DNA of 64,000 nucleotides from Allopusillimonas ginsengisoli (GTDB lineage: Bacteria > Pseudomonadota > Gammaproteobacteria > Burkholderiales > Burkholderiaceae_B): contig NZ_SDQE01000001.1 in the NCBI RefSeq assembly GCF_004153455.1, forward strand, positions 124,001 through 188,000, given 5' to 3'. How positions within the stretch are numbered: position 1 is the stretch's first letter; each line of letters starts with the position of its first letter. Position numbers and translations under genes: made by a program. Shown here in pieces: positions 8,852-17,857 of the stretch. The notes under the pieces were generated by a model. The model saw nothing but the letters and a program-made list of their open reading frames with translations. It did no database searches and had not been told where the DNA came from.

Positions 8852-8894
8852 AGCACACAGGGCCGGCAAACAGTGTTTGCCGGCCCTGTGTGCT
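8852..8894. terminator. 43-base perfect palindrome, bidirectional terminator candidate
   Basis: Two 21-base arms (8852-8872 and 8874-8894) are exactly complementary around a single central base (8873). The structure lies between the convergent DUF4168 and DUF945 genes, where a shared terminator is expected. No T-run follows on either side, so termination would have to be imperfect or Rho-assisted, or the hairpin may protect transcript ends. Confidence 0.65.
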
Positions 8895-8919
8895 GTTGCG
8901 CGCGAAAATAATGCGGCGA

Positions 8920-10377
8920 CTACATCAACAGGGTCATGGCTCTCATCATGAAATCCTGCACTGACATTGCCTTGCCGTTGACAACCACGCCATTGTCTTC
9001 ATAGAGAATATCCGTGCTGGCTTGGTCGCTATCCACCTTGACCAGCTCCGCCTGCCCCAGACGCGATACATACTGGTCGTACAGCAAGCCCCCCATCTGT
9101 TCAAGCTGCTGGCGCTCGCCCTGATCCTGTTGCAACTGCCCGAACATTTCTATGAGCATGGCGCGCGACACATTCAGGGAAAGCGCAAGCTTGTTGATGT
9201 ATTCAGGCACCAGCATCCCTGCGGACTGCGCACCGTCGCCTGAAGGAGCGGCAAGGTTCAGATGCAGGCTCGCACGGCTCTCGCCCTTGGCGTTCTTCCA
9301 GACAACCGGGTCGAACTCGATTTTGGGACTGGAAGCCAGCACCGTCATCGCCTTGGCCTGAAGCGCCGCCTGATCTTCCTGTGTCAAGCGAAAGTCTTCA
9401 TCCTGCTCCGCACCGTGTGCGGCGGCAATGGCATCGTATTCGTTGCCCAGGGCAACCAGCGCCTTGACATCCAGCTGGCTCAGCTTGCCACCCAGCGTGA
9501 TACTGCCCATGTCTGTCTTGCCAACCAGGACCCGGCCAAAATCGTAGCGCAACGTGCCATCCAGCATGGGCCCGGCCTGAGTGCTGTTCAGATGAGCAAC
9601 TACATTCTCGAGCGTGAACGACTCATCAGCCTGACGCTCCGCCTCGCCACTGTCTATCAGGACAGAGGCGATCGTTGCCTGGCTTTCGGACGTGACGGTG
9701 TCCTGGGCATCGGTACGGCTGGTGCCGCTGGCTTCAATCCCCTTGATCTGTACACTCCCGCCCGACGGGGTGTCGGTGGCAATGAGCGAATCAAACTGGC
9801 CCTTGGCGCTGTTATCTTTGAAGTCATTGCTGAAATCCATCGACAATGTGCCGCCGCTGAAATCGAAACGTATGTTGTCCTTGCCTTCGAAAGTGGCCGG
9901 CTGGAACGCCCAGATGGAGCGGCCGTTGCCCGAGAAATCAATATCGGTACTGGCCGTCAACGGCGACGCACCATTCTGGCTATCTACCCAAGCCTGAGTC
10001 GTGGGCGTGGCGACCAGCGTGGTATCGCTATGGGCGAGCAAGGGCTGAAGGCGGCCCGCCTTGAGCGCGCCCAACGGAAACGGGCCATGCTGGACGTGGT
10101 CTTGCAAGCGAATTTCGAAAGGCTCGCCCTTGGCATCCTTGGCATTAAGGCTGTACACCACGTTTGAGGAAAACAGCCCGCGCTGGTAGTCAATGATTGC
10201 GAGCTGGGCGCCACTGCGCGCAGCTTCGTCGCCCAGCATCTCCACCACTCTCGCATTGGCCTGCTCGACCGCATCCTGAACGACTTCTTGGGTACGTTTT
10301 CCTACGTACCAAGTGGATCCGACGTAAGCGATTCCAAGGATAACGATGACGCCTATTGCCCCGGTAGATTTCTTCAC
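8920..10377 (-). CDS. DUF945 (YdgA-like) protein
   Basis: A 485-residue protein of the YdgA/DUF945 family with one N-terminal membrane anchor (AIGVIVILGIAYVGSTWYVG) and a large periplasmic part rich in beta structure. The family has no proven biochemical role. I place the start at the GTG at 10377, giving MKKSTGAIGVIVIL, because that aligns with the N-terminus of E. coli YdgA and has a GGGGA just upstream. An ATG 11 codons further out (10410) is the alternative. It stands alone, convergent with DUF4168 and divergent from the isomerase gene. Confidence 0.85.
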   Translation of the reverse strand: MKKSTGAIGVIVILGIAYVGSTWYVGKRTQEVVQDAVEQANARVVEMLGDEAARSGAQLAIIDYQRGLFSSNVVYSLNAKDAKGEPFEIRLQDHVQHGPFPLGALKAGRLQPLLAHSDTTLVATPTTQAWVDSQNGASPLTASTDIDFSGNGRSIWAFQPATFEGKDNIRFDFSGGTLSMDFSNDFKDNSAKGQFDSLIATDTPSGGSVQIKGIEASGTSRTDAQDTVTSESQATIASVLIDSGEAERQADESFTLENVVAHLNSTQAGPMLDGTLRYDFGRVLVGKTDMGSITLGGKLSQLDVKALVALGNEYDAIAAAHGAEQDEDFRLTQEDQAALQAKAMTVLASSPKIEFDPVVWKNAKGESRASLHLNLAAPSGDGAQSAGMLVPEYINKLALSLNVSRAMLIEMFGQLQQDQGERQQLEQMGGLLYDQYVSRLGQAELVKVDSDQASTDILYEDNGVVVNGKAMSVQDFMMRAMTLLM

Positions 10378-10480
10378 TGCTTCCCCAATTCGATTGATAT
10401 AACAGTTCATTATCGCCCAATTGCGCCAACTCTAAAACCTTTCTACGATACAGGCTTCACCCCGACAATCAGGAAAGCTT

Positions 10481-11080
10481 ATGTCACAGGCGCTCGACTT
10501 TTATTTTGAGTTCTCTTCTCCTTACGGGTATTTCGCCAGCACGCAAATCGACGCGCTGGCACGCGATATTGGCCGCACCGTAAACTGGCACCCTATTTTG
10601 CTCGGTCCCATGTTCAAGGCCATGGGTTCCGCGCCGCTGACCGACATTCCGCTCAAGGGCAAGTATGCGCGCCATGATTTCGAACGCACTGCAGCGCTGT
10701 TCGACATTCCTTATCAGTTTCCGGACACATTCCCTATTGCCACCGTTGGCGCTGCGCGTGCCACGCTATATGTGCAACAGCATGACCCACAGCGTGCGGT
10801 CGAATTGATACACCATCTGTACCGTGCCTATTTCGCTGACGGGCGGGATATCAGCGATAACCACACCGTGCTGAGCATCGCCAAAGAGTGCGGCCACGAT
10901 CCTGACGCGGTCGCAGCCGGCATGGCTGACGAGCACATCAAGAATTTACTCAAGTCCGAAGTGTCTCAAGCTATTGAGCGCGGCGTATTCGGCTCGCCGT
11001 TCATTATTATTGACAATGAACCGTTCTGGGGCTTTGACCGCTTTCCACACATCCGCAAATGGGCAGGCGCGAAGCGCTGA
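10481..11080 (+). CDS. 2-hydroxychromene-2-carboxylate isomerase family (DsbA-like) protein
   Basis: A 199-residue thioredoxin-fold protein of the kappa-class glutathione transferase / HCCA isomerase group. The N-terminal FYFEFSSPYGYFAS holds the serine (S12/S13) that activates glutathione in place of the CxxC of DsbA. The C-terminal VFGSPFIIIDNEPFWGFDR is the family cis-proline and FWG block. In naphthalene catabolism this enzyme isomerises hydroxychromene carboxylate, but no such pathway genes are nearby, so the substrate is open. AGGAAAG precedes the ATG. There is no signal peptide. Confidence 0.88.
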   Translation: MSQALDFYFEFSSPYGYFASTQIDALARDIGRTVNWHPILLGPMFKAMGSAPLTDIPLKGKYARHDFERTAALFDIPYQFPDTFPIATVGAARATLYVQQHDPQRAVELIHHLYRAYFADGRDISDNHTVLSIAKECGHDPDAVAAGMADEHIKNLLKSEVSQAIERGVFGSPFIIIDNEPFWGFDRFPHIRKWAGAKR

Positions 11081-11096
11081 CTCGCTGGCGTCTTCG

Positions 11097-11744
11097 CTAT
11101 CCTTCGCTATCCGGTTGGCTGCCAGGCGCCGCATCACAAAAGGCATCCAGCTCGGTGCAGGCCGCGTCGATGCGCATGATGGTCGGAAAAGCACTGGTGT
11201 CGCAGCCCATGCGACGCGCATTGAACAGTTGCGGAACCAGGCAGGCGTCGGCGTAGCCGGGTTGGTCTCCATGGCAGAAACGTCCGGTATCGGGGTGATC
11301 GGCCAGCAGTGCCTCGACAGCACCCAAGCCCACAGCGATCCAGTGCTTGTACCAGCCATTACGAGCGTCGTCATCCTGCCCGAGTTCATGCTTGAGGTAT
11401 TTGAGGACCCGCAAATTGTTCAGCGGATGAATGTCACAGGCAATATTCTGCGCAATGGCGCGCACGCGTGCCCTGCCTGCGGCGTCCGTAGGCAGCAAGG
11501 GCGGCTGAGGATGAGTTTCTTCGAGGTATTCCAGGATAGCAATGGACTGCCCAACCGTTACATCGTTATCGACCAGCGTGGGAACCAGTTGCGAGGGATT
11601 CACCGCACGGTAGCTATCCGAAAACTGCTGCCCGCCTTCCTTGAGCAAATGCACCGGAATCGTTTCATAGGACAGCCCTTTGAGGTTGAGCGCAATACGA
11701 ACGCGATAAGCAGCCGAGCTGCGAAAATAACTATACAGCTTCAT
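11097..11744 (-). CDS. maiA: Maleylacetoacetate isomerase
   Basis: Zeta-class glutathione transferase of 215 residues that converts maleylacetoacetate to fumarylacetoacetate in tyrosine (homogentisate) breakdown. The N-terminal [16 protein letters not shown] is the zeta-class glutathione site (SSxxYRVR), followed by [20 protein letters not shown] and the C-terminal [14 protein letters not shown]. Its ATG overlaps the ispH stop by 4 bases (ATGA), indicating translational coupling in a fkpB-ispH-maiA operon. Other homogentisate genes are not in the window. Confidence 0.92.
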   Translation of the reverse strand: MKLYSYFRSSAAYRVRIALNLKGLSYETIPVHLLKEGGQQFSDSYRAVNPSQLVPTLVDNDVTVGQSIAILEYLEETHPQPPLLPTDAAGRARVRAIAQNIACDIHPLNNLRVLKYLKHELGQDDDARNGWYKHWIAVGLGAVEALLADHPDTGRFCHGDQPGYADACLVPQLFNARRMGCDTSAFPTIMRIDAACTELDAFCDAAPGSQPDSEG

Positions 11745-12712
11745 GTCGTTTCCTTGAGTTTTCGCGACAACTCACGCGGCAGGGGGAAGGCTATCCCTTC
11801 GGGGGTGCCCTCCAGGGTACGCACTGATACCGCACCCAGCGTCTTAAGGCGGTCGATCACTTGCTGGACCAGGATCTCCGGCGCCGAGGCACCCGCTGTC
11901 ACGCCGACTCGTCGTGCCCCCTGGAGCCAGGCAGGATCGATCTGGTCTGCGTTATCTACCAGATGCGCCTGCGCACCCTTGCGTTCGGCCACTTCGCGCA
12001 ATCGGTTTGAATTCGAACTGTTGGGGCTTCCCACGACCAGCACCAGGTCACAGCCCGGGGCCATGATCTTGACCGCATCCTGCCGATTCTGCGTGGCATA
12101 GCAGATGTCGCTCTTCTTGGGCTCGACAATATTTGGAAAGCGCTCACGCAGCGCTTGCGCCACAATGCCTGCATCATCCACGGACAGCGTCGTCTGGGTG
12201 ACGAACGCCAGATTCTCGGGATCAGCGACTTGCAACGCTGCCACATCTTCAGGCGTTTCAACCAGATACATGCCGCCTTCAGATTGACCCAAGGTGCCCT
12301 CGACCTCCGGGTGCCCACGATGGCCGATCATGATGATCTCGCGCCCCGCGGCTCGCATGCGCGAGACTTCCATGTGGACCTTGGTCACCAGCGGACACGT
12401 TGCATCAAAGACCTTGAGGCCCATGCGCTCGGCTTCTTCGCGCACAATGCGGGAAACGCCATGGGCGGAGAAGACAACAATCGCCCCTTTGGGCGCTTCG
12501 TCCAGTTCGTCGATGAAAATGGCGCCCTTGTCACGCAAATCCTGCACAACATAGCGGTTATGGACAATTTCGTGGCGCACATAGATAGGCGCGCCAAAGA
12601 GTTCCAAAGCACGCTCGACAATGTCGATGGCACGATCCACGCCAGCACAAAAGCCTCTGGGCTGCGCCAGCACGACTTCCGGCGCCGCAGGATCCACAAT
12701 GCGATTCGGCAT
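11741..12712 (-). CDS. ispH: 4-hydroxy-3-methylbut-2-enyl diphosphate reductase
   Basis: Last enzyme of the MEP isoprenoid pathway, reducing HMBPP to IPP and DMAPP with a [4Fe-4S] cluster. It has 323 residues. Cluster cysteines are seen in [11 protein letters not shown] (C22), [12 protein letters not shown] and in the later ICYATQNRQ block; [16 protein letters not shown] and GASAPEILV are diagnostic. The ATG overlaps the fkpB stop by one base (TAATG), the usual arrangement of fkpB and ispH. Confidence 0.97.
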   Translation of the reverse strand: MPNRIVDPAAPEVVLAQPRGFCAGVDRAIDIVERALELFGAPIYVRHEIVHNRYVVQDLRDKGAIFIDELDEAPKGAIVVFSAHGVSRIVREEAERMGLKVFDATCPLVTKVHMEVSRMRAAGREIIMIGHRGHPEVEGTLGQSEGGMYLVETPEDVAALQVADPENLAFVTQTTLSVDDAGIVAQALRERFPNIVEPKKSDICYATQNRQDAVKIMAPGCDLVLVVGSPNSSNSNRLREVAERKGAQAHLVDNADQIDPAWLQGARRVGVTAGASAPEILVQQVIDRLKTLGAVSVRTLEGTPEGIAFPLPRELSRKLKETT

Positions 12713-13188
12713 TACATGACTCCCAACAAGGATACTTCGATGCGAAGATCCGCCCCCGCCAGGGGGTGATTGAAATCGAACAGGGCGGACTGCTCGTCGA
12801 GCTGCTTGAGCACACCCGAGTAGCGCCCGCCGTTCGGCGCTGTGAACTCTACCATGTCGCCTGGCGTAAAGCCCGAATCGGCCGCGGCATGCTCATCGAG
12901 CACGGCGCGCGATACGCGCTGCACAAGGTCGGGATTGCGTTCGCCATAAGCCTGGGCGGCAGGCAGATCCACGGAAAACCGGGCGCCCTCCGGCTGACCC
13001 AGCAAGGCTTCTTCCATCCCAGGCGCCCATTGGCCTGCCCCCATCTGCAGGGTTGCGGGATTGCCGCCGAATGTATCGGCGAACACCTCGCCAGCAGCCG
13101 GACCCGACACCAGTTGGATGCGGTAGTGCAGGGTGAGATAGGAATCAGGGCGGACAATTGCCTGCGCTGGATCGGAAGAGGTCGTCAA
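12712..13188 (-). CDS. fkpB: FKBP-type peptidyl-prolyl isomerase, SlpA-like
   Basis: Cytoplasmic prolyl isomerase of the FkpB/SlpA group, 158 residues. It has the FKBP core [10 protein letters not shown] ... [29 protein letters not shown] with an inserted flap domain ([18 protein letters not shown] ... [16 protein letters not shown]). The frame has a stop codon just upstream and no ATG, so the start appears to be TTG at 13188 with GGTGA about 7 bases before it. It is the first gene of the fkpB-ispH-maiA operon and is divergent from radC across 48 bases. Confidence 0.88.
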   Translation of the reverse strand: MTTSSDPAQAIVRPDSYLTLHYRIQLVSGPAAGEVFADTFGGNPATLQMGAGQWAPGMEEALLGQPEGARFSVDLPAAQAYGERNPDLVQRVSRAVLDEHAAADSGFTPGDMVEFTAPNGGRYSGVLKQLDEQSALFDFNHPLAGADLRIEVSLLGVM

Positions 13189-13204
13189 AATCTGTCACCG
13201 TAGA

Positions 13205-13216
13205 AGATTGCAATCT
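13205..13216. promoter_or_regulatory. 12-bp palindrome between fkpB and radC
   Basis: AGATTGCAATCT is a perfect dyad in the middle of the 48-base gap between two divergent genes. It is a candidate operator or simply symmetric promoter sequence. No regulator is linked to it. Confidence 0.3.
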
Positions 13217-13236
13217 CCTCTATTTTAGAGCCTCTT

Positions 13237-14007
13237 ATGCCACTTCACATCCCGACACCGCAATCCAGCCAAAAAAACGACCGCAAGCCGGCGTCCCGAC
13301 CAAGGCCGCGCAGCATTCCCACAGCACCATTCCAGGCCGCGGGTACCCACTTCCAGCCGGAGCGGCCACGCGAACGGCTGCTGGCCCATGGCCCGCAGAT
13401 ACTGACAGACGCAGAGCTGCTGGCCATTATCCTGCGCACAGGCACATCGGGATGCGACGCAATTGCGCTCGGGCAAAAGCTGGTCAGCCAGTTCGGTGGC
13501 CTGCGCGGCCTGCTCAATGCCTCTCCCCAGGCACTGCTATCCATCCAAGGCCTGGGCATCGCGAAAACCTGCGAGATCCTCGCCATCAGCGAGCTGAACC
13601 GCCGCGCCCTGGAAGAGGCCCTGGCCGTCGGCCGGACGCTGGATCATCCGCAGCGAGTAAAACAATACTGCGTCGCCCGACTCGGCCACCTCACTATCGA
13701 ACACTGCATCGCGTTGTACCTGGATAATCAACTACAGCTGATCGCTGCAGAAGAAGTTGCGCGCGGCACCCTGACCCAGGCCCCAGTCTATCCTCGCGAG
13801 ATCGTCAAGGCGGGCCTGGCGCATCATGCGGCGGCAGTCATTCTTGCCCATAACCACCCGTCTGGGACCGCCAGGGCCAGTGAAGCAGACATCAGCCTCA
13901 CCCGCCATCTCAAACAGGCACTTGCGATGGTGGACATACGTTTGGTTGATCACCTTATCGTGGCCGGCACCACCGCCGTTTCGCTCGCCGAACAGGGACA
14001 ATGTTGA
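13237..14007 (+). CDS. radC: RadC-family JAMM protein
   Basis: A 256-residue RadC protein. After a basic, proline-rich N-terminal tail of about 40 residues comes a helix-hairpin-helix part (PRERLLAHGPQILTDAELLAIILRTG ... LLSIQGLGIAKT), then the MPN/JAMM metalloprotease-like domain with ILAHNHPSGTARASEAD (HxH plus a later aspartate). The old idea of a role in radiation repair has been withdrawn and the true function of the family is unsettled. It is a single gene, divergent from fkpB. Confidence 0.93.
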   Translation: MPLHIPTPQSSQKNDRKPASRPRPRSIPTAPFQAAGTHFQPERPRERLLAHGPQILTDAELLAIILRTGTSGCDAIALGQKLVSQFGGLRGLLNASPQALLSIQGLGIAKTCEILAISELNRRALEEALAVGRTLDHPQRVKQYCVARLGHLTIEHCIALYLDNQLQLIAAEEVARGTLTQAPVYPREIVKAGLAHHAAAVILAHNHPSGTARASEADISLTRHLKQALAMVDIRLVDHLIVAGTTAVSLAEQGQC

Positions 14008-14100
14008 AAAGCAGACAGTCATTTTGTTATAGGCTTAAAATATAAAGCACCATGAACAGCGGGGATCACATCACGCATATTCCCGGCAAAGGCTAACGTC

Positions 14101-14736
14101 ATGCAGCGACAACTATGGGACATTTCTCCGCAGGTTTCAGCAAAATCGCCCGTTTTTCCGGGCGATACCGCCTACTCGCAAACCTGGACGGCAACGCTGG
14201 ATGAGCAATGCCCCGTCAATGTCAGCGCGATCACGCTCTCGCCGCACGTTGGTGCGCATGCCGACGCGCCCTTGCACTACAGCCGTGATGGCGCTGCGGT
14301 TGGCGCCCTGTCTCTGGAACCCTTCTTGGGTCCATGTCGTATCATCCACGCGCTCAGCGCCAGCCCGTTGATCGAACCAGCGCACCTGCTGCCCTTCCTG
14401 GAGGCTGCGCCGCCGCGTATTCTGGTGCGTACGCGCAAGCATGCCAGCGTCGATGCCTGGACCAACGACTTTTCCGCTTTTGCGCCCGCCACCATTGAAC
14501 TGCTGGCTCAACGCGGTGTGACACTTATCGGGCTGGACACGCCAAGCATCGACCCAGCCACCAGCAAAACCCTGGACAGCCATCAGGCGATACGGCGCCA
14601 TGGCATGCGTGTCCTGGAAAACCTTGTACTGGACAACGTACCAGCCGGCGATTATGAACTGATCGCCTTGCCGCTGGCGCTGGCCGAGGCCGATGCCAGC
14701 CCGGTTCGCGCAATACTGCGCCAGTTGCCAGACTGA
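14101..14736 (+). CDS. kynB: Kynurenine formamidase
   Basis: Hydrolyses N-formyl-kynurenine to kynurenine and formate, second step of tryptophan breakdown. It is a 211-residue cyclase-family metal hydrolase. The metal motif [12 protein letters not shown] (HxGxHxDxPxH) lies near residue 50, with [17 protein letters not shown] at the start and [11 protein letters not shown] later, as in KynB. It is followed after 39 bases by the tryptophan dioxygenase gene in the same direction, which confirms the role. Confidence 0.95.
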   Translation: MQRQLWDISPQVSAKSPVFPGDTAYSQTWTATLDEQCPVNVSAITLSPHVGAHADAPLHYSRDGAAVGALSLEPFLGPCRIIHALSASPLIEPAHLLPFLEAAPPRILVRTRKHASVDAWTNDFSAFAPATIELLAQRGVTLIGLDTPSIDPATSKTLDSHQAIRRHGMRVLENLVLDNVPAGDYELIALPLALAEADASPVRAILRQLPD

Positions 14737-14775
14737 CCTGGTCGTACTTACCGAAACCATCAACCTGCTCACACC

Positions 14776-15654
14776 ATGCCAAACAAGCCCCACTCTTCCA
14801 GTGCTTCCTGCCCCGCGGCCGCTGGCGCGCATATCGTTCAGCAAGAAAAAGCACAGCTCGATTTTTCACGCGACATGAGCTATGGCGATTATCTTCACCT
14901 GGACGAGCTGCTCAATGCACAGCACCCGCTATCGCCGGAGCACAACGAAATGCTGTTCATCATTCAGCATCAAACCAGTGAGTTGTGGATGAAACTGATG
15001 CTGCATGAGCTCTGCGCCGCCACCGGCGATCTGGCTGCCGACCGCCTGCAGCCCTGTTTCAAGAAGCTCGCGCGGGTCAGCAAGATCATGGAACAATTGG
15101 TGCATGCATGGGATGTGCTGGCCACGATGACGCCGCCGGAGTACTCCGCCCTGCGCCCTTACCTCGCCCAGTCCAGCGGCTTCCAGAGCTATCAGTATCG
15201 ACAGATCGAGTTTGCGCTGGGCAACAAGAACGCAGCCATGCTCAAGCCGCATTCACACCGCGATGATATTTATGCGCAAGTGCGCAAGGCCTACGAAACC
15301 CCGTCACTCTACGATGAGGCGCTCAGGGCACTGCAACGGCAGGGCCTGGCCATGCCCGCCGAATATCTTGACCGCGACTGGACACAGCCTTATGTGGCCA
15401 GCGACGCTGTGCAGCAGGCATGGCTTGCGGTGTACCAGCAATCCGACAAGTATTGGGACCTCTATCAATTAGGTGAAAAACTGACCGATCTGGAGGATGC
15501 CTTCCGACTGTGGCGTTTCCGCCACGTCACGACCGTCGAACGCATCATCGGCTTCAAGCGAGGCACAGGAGGCACCTCCGGGGTTTCTTATCTGCGTAAA
15601 ATGCTGGACATTGTGCTGTTTCCTGAGCTCTGGAAATTGCGCACCGATCTGTAA
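14776..15654 (+). CDS. kynA: Tryptophan 2,3-dioxygenase
   Basis: Haem dioxygenase that opens the indole ring of tryptophan to N-formyl-kynurenine. It has 292 residues, with [19 protein letters not shown], the haem-pocket block [29 protein letters not shown] and the C-terminal [17 protein letters not shown]. All are diagnostic. It forms a kynB-kynA pair. Kynureninase (kynU), often in the same operon in Burkholderiales, is not here, so kynurenine must be handled by a gene elsewhere. Confidence 0.97.
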   Translation: MPNKPHSSSASCPAAAGAHIVQQEKAQLDFSRDMSYGDYLHLDELLNAQHPLSPEHNEMLFIIQHQTSELWMKLMLHELCAATGDLAADRLQPCFKKLARVSKIMEQLVHAWDVLATMTPPEYSALRPYLAQSSGFQSYQYRQIEFALGNKNAAMLKPHSHRDDIYAQVRKAYETPSLYDEALRALQRQGLAMPAEYLDRDWTQPYVASDAVQQAWLAVYQQSDKYWDLYQLGEKLTDLEDAFRLWRFRHVTTVERIIGFKRGTGGTSGVSYLRKMLDIVLFPELWKLRTDL

Positions 15655-15738
15655 TCAGCTAGAATTATCAGTTACCTTGGATACGTTGCCGGATACTGAT
15701 CCGGCTGGCGACCCGAAAATCACCCACAGGACTTAATC

Positions 15739-16002
15739 ATGAAAGAAGGCGTGCACCCCGAATACCGCGAAGTGGTGTTCCTGGATCAGCAGACCGGCAG
15801 CAAGTTTATTTCTCGCTCTACGCTTACCAGCCGCGAAACTGTCGAACTGGACGGCAAAACCTACCCCTTGTTCAAATGCGACGTCACGTCCGAATCGCAC
15901 CCTTTCTATACGGGCGCACAAACGCGCATCGTCGAAACCGGCCGCGTTGAAAAATTCCGCGCCCGCTTCGCGCGCACTGCTGGCACGGTTCGCAAGGCCT
16001 GA
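15739..16002 (+). CDS. rpmE2: 50S ribosomal protein L31 type B
   Basis: An 87-residue L31 of the zinc-free type. [20 protein letters not shown] and SHPFYTGAQ are the family blocks, and the CxxC zinc ligands of type A L31 are absent. In many bacteria this form replaces the zinc form when zinc is scarce, but I see no Zur-like site upstream, so here it may be the only L31. It is followed at once by a clear terminator. Confidence 0.95.
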   Translation: MKEGVHPEYREVVFLDQQTGSKFISRSTLTSRETVELDGKTYPLFKCDVTSESHPFYTGAQTRIVETGRVEKFRARFARTAGTVRKA

Positions 16003-16030
16003 TACCGCTGCACGTATCAGCCTGTGCATA

Positions 16031-16056
16031 AAAGGCAGCCTTAGGGCTGCCTTTTT
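16031..16056 (+). terminator. Rho-independent terminator after rpmE2
   Basis: AAAGGCAGCC, loop TTAG, then GGCTGCCTTT (perfect 10-bp stem), followed by more T. It lies 28 bases after the rpmE2 stop codon. Confidence 0.9.
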
Positions 16057-16099
16057 CATTTAAGATACACCCTAGTCCTTCACTCTTGGCGCCCGTCCA

Positions 16100-17857
16100 G
16101 TGTCTCTTAGCGATTCCGTATCGACTCCCGCCCGTCTCACCGCCACTGCAACGGTGAAACTGCCACGCCTGGCGCTTCTAGGGGTTGGCCTTATTTATAT
16201 TCTGGCTGGCCTGTTTTTTCGGGATCCATGGAAAACAGACGACGTCGTTGGCCTGGCGGCCATGCTGACAACACTGCATGAAGGCGGTGTCACTTGGTTG
16301 CTGCCCCAGATAGGTACGTTTGCGCACGCCCAGGATGGGCCGCTGAGTACCTGGGTGGGCGCGCTGTGCATCTGGGCGTTTGGCCCGTTCTTCAAGCTCT
16401 TTACCGGCGATACGCTGGATGCCGCCATCATCGCGTCGCGCCTGCCAAATTTTCTGTGGTTCGGCCTGATGACGGCATCCGTCTGGTATGGCAGCTATCT
16501 GCTGGGCCGGCGCCCCGAGCCTCAGCCCCTGGCCCTGCCTTTTGGCGGCGAGCCAACAGTGCAGAATTATGGCCGCATGATTGCAGACGCTGCGCTGTTG
16601 TTGATCGTCGCCACGGTCGGCATTGTGTGGCGTATGCACGAAACCTCAGAAGTGCCGGCCATTATTGCCTTCCAGGCACTGGCCTTTTACTCCGTCGCCC
16701 GCATGCTCGACCACCCCGCGTCAGGCGCTACGACACTCGGGCTGGCGCTGGCGGCCGCCTTTCTCACACGGGGCTGGATAGGCGCGCTTCCCATCATGCT
16801 GGCCATTCCCTGCATATTTACGCCGCGCAGCCCACTCTGGCGCGAGAAAAAATGGCTGATCGTCACCGCCACCTTGTGTACAGCCTTGATACTGCTGTGG
16901 TGGATACCGGCCCGACAACTAGGCACCTACTGGACCCAATCCTGGATAGTCTGGAATACCAGTTCCTTTACCTGGCCGGATTACCACGAAGTACTCAGTA
17001 TCTTTCGCGATCTGCCCTGGTTTTTGTGGCCAACCTGGCCGCTCGCTCTGGTGGCCATCTGGCAGTGGCGCGGATGGCTGAGTGCTCCGCATATACGCAT
17101 CCCACTCATGTTCGCCCTGTGGCCGCTGGTTACCATGATGTTTCTGGTCGATGCGTTCGAGCCTGAATACAGCCTGATGGCCATTCCGGCTGCTGTGCTG
17201 GCGGCGTTCGCCCTGCCCACGCTCCGGCGCGGCTTCGTCAATTCGCTCGATTGGTTTGCAGTCATGTGCTACACACTCACCTCCGCCACCGTCTGGCTGG
17301 GGTGGATCGCACTGCAAACCGGATGGCCGGAAAAAATATCCCACAACATTGCCCGCCAGACGCGCGGCTATGATGTCTATATTTCCTGGCCTGCGGTCAT
17401 CATCGCCTTGTTTGGCACGCTGGCCTGGCTGGCGCTGGTACGCTGGCGACTGCACAGCAAGCCTGCGGGCCTGTGGCGCGGGACAGTGCTGTCGGCCGGC
17501 GGGCTTATCGTCACCTGGCTGCTGCTGGTAACCCTCTGGATGCCGGCACTGGATTATGTTCGTAGCTATCGCACGGTTTCGGGCCAGCTGGCGCACGTGC
17601 TGCAAGAAAACCTGCCGCCGGGAGAATGTGTACGCGCCCATGGCCTGGGAGCAGGACAGCGCGCCTCCTTCCTGGTGTTCAATAACATCAACTTCAGTTA
17701 CGACTCGCACTGCGCACTCGTGCTTCAGCAAACCAACCCAGATAGCCTGAAAGACGGTTCCGCCGCCTATTCAGACACAGGTACTGTGCTCTGGATCGGC
17801 AAGCGCGGCGCGGACCGGCACGAAGTCTTCCGCCTGCTGCGCCTGCGCGAACCGTGA
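16100..17857 (+). CDS. ArnT-like membrane glycosyltransferase (GT-C fold)
   Basis: A 585-residue integral membrane protein with about a dozen hydrophobic segments and a C-terminal periplasmic part. The first segment is followed by FFRDPWKTDDVVGLAAML, which matches the D/E-bearing first loop of ArnT/PMT-type lipid-dependent glycosyltransferases, and FLTRGWIGALPIM resembles the ArnT TRG block. Such enzymes move a sugar from an undecaprenyl carrier to lipid A or protein; the substrate here is unknown and no arn operon is near. The start is a GTG with no clear ribosome site. Its stop overlaps the MATE gene start by 4 bases. Confidence 0.75.
   Translation: MSLSDSVSTPARLTATATVKLPRLALLGVGLIYILAGLFFRDPWKTDDVVGLAAMLTTLHEGGVTWLLPQIGTFAHAQDGPLSTWVGALCIWAFGPFFKLFTGDTLDAAIIASRLPNFLWFGLMTASVWYGSYLLGRRPEPQPLALPFGGEPTVQNYGRMIADAALLLIVATVGIVWRMHETSEVPAIIAFQALAFYSVARMLDHPASGATTLGLALAAAFLTRGWIGALPIMLAIPCIFTPRSPLWREKKWLIVTATLCTALILLWWIPARQLGTYWTQSWIVWNTSSFTWPDYHEVLSIFRDLPWFLWPTWPLALVAIWQWRGWLSAPHIRIPLMFALWPLVTMMFLVDAFEPEYSLMAIPAAVLAAFALPTLRRGFVNSLDWFAVMCYTLTSATVWLGWIALQTGWPEKISHNIARQTRGYDVYISWPAVIIALFGTLAWLALVRWRLHSKPAGLWRGTVLSAGGLIVTWLLLVTLWMPALDYVRSYRTVSGQLAHVLQENLPPGECVRAHGLGAGQRASFLVFNNINFSYDSHCALVLQQTNPDSLKDGSAAYSDTGTVLWIGKRGADRHEVFRLLRLREP

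Noticed and set aside
15655-15738. Possible zinc (Zur) control of rpmE2
   Set aside because: No Zur-like palindrome found in the upstream 84 bases.
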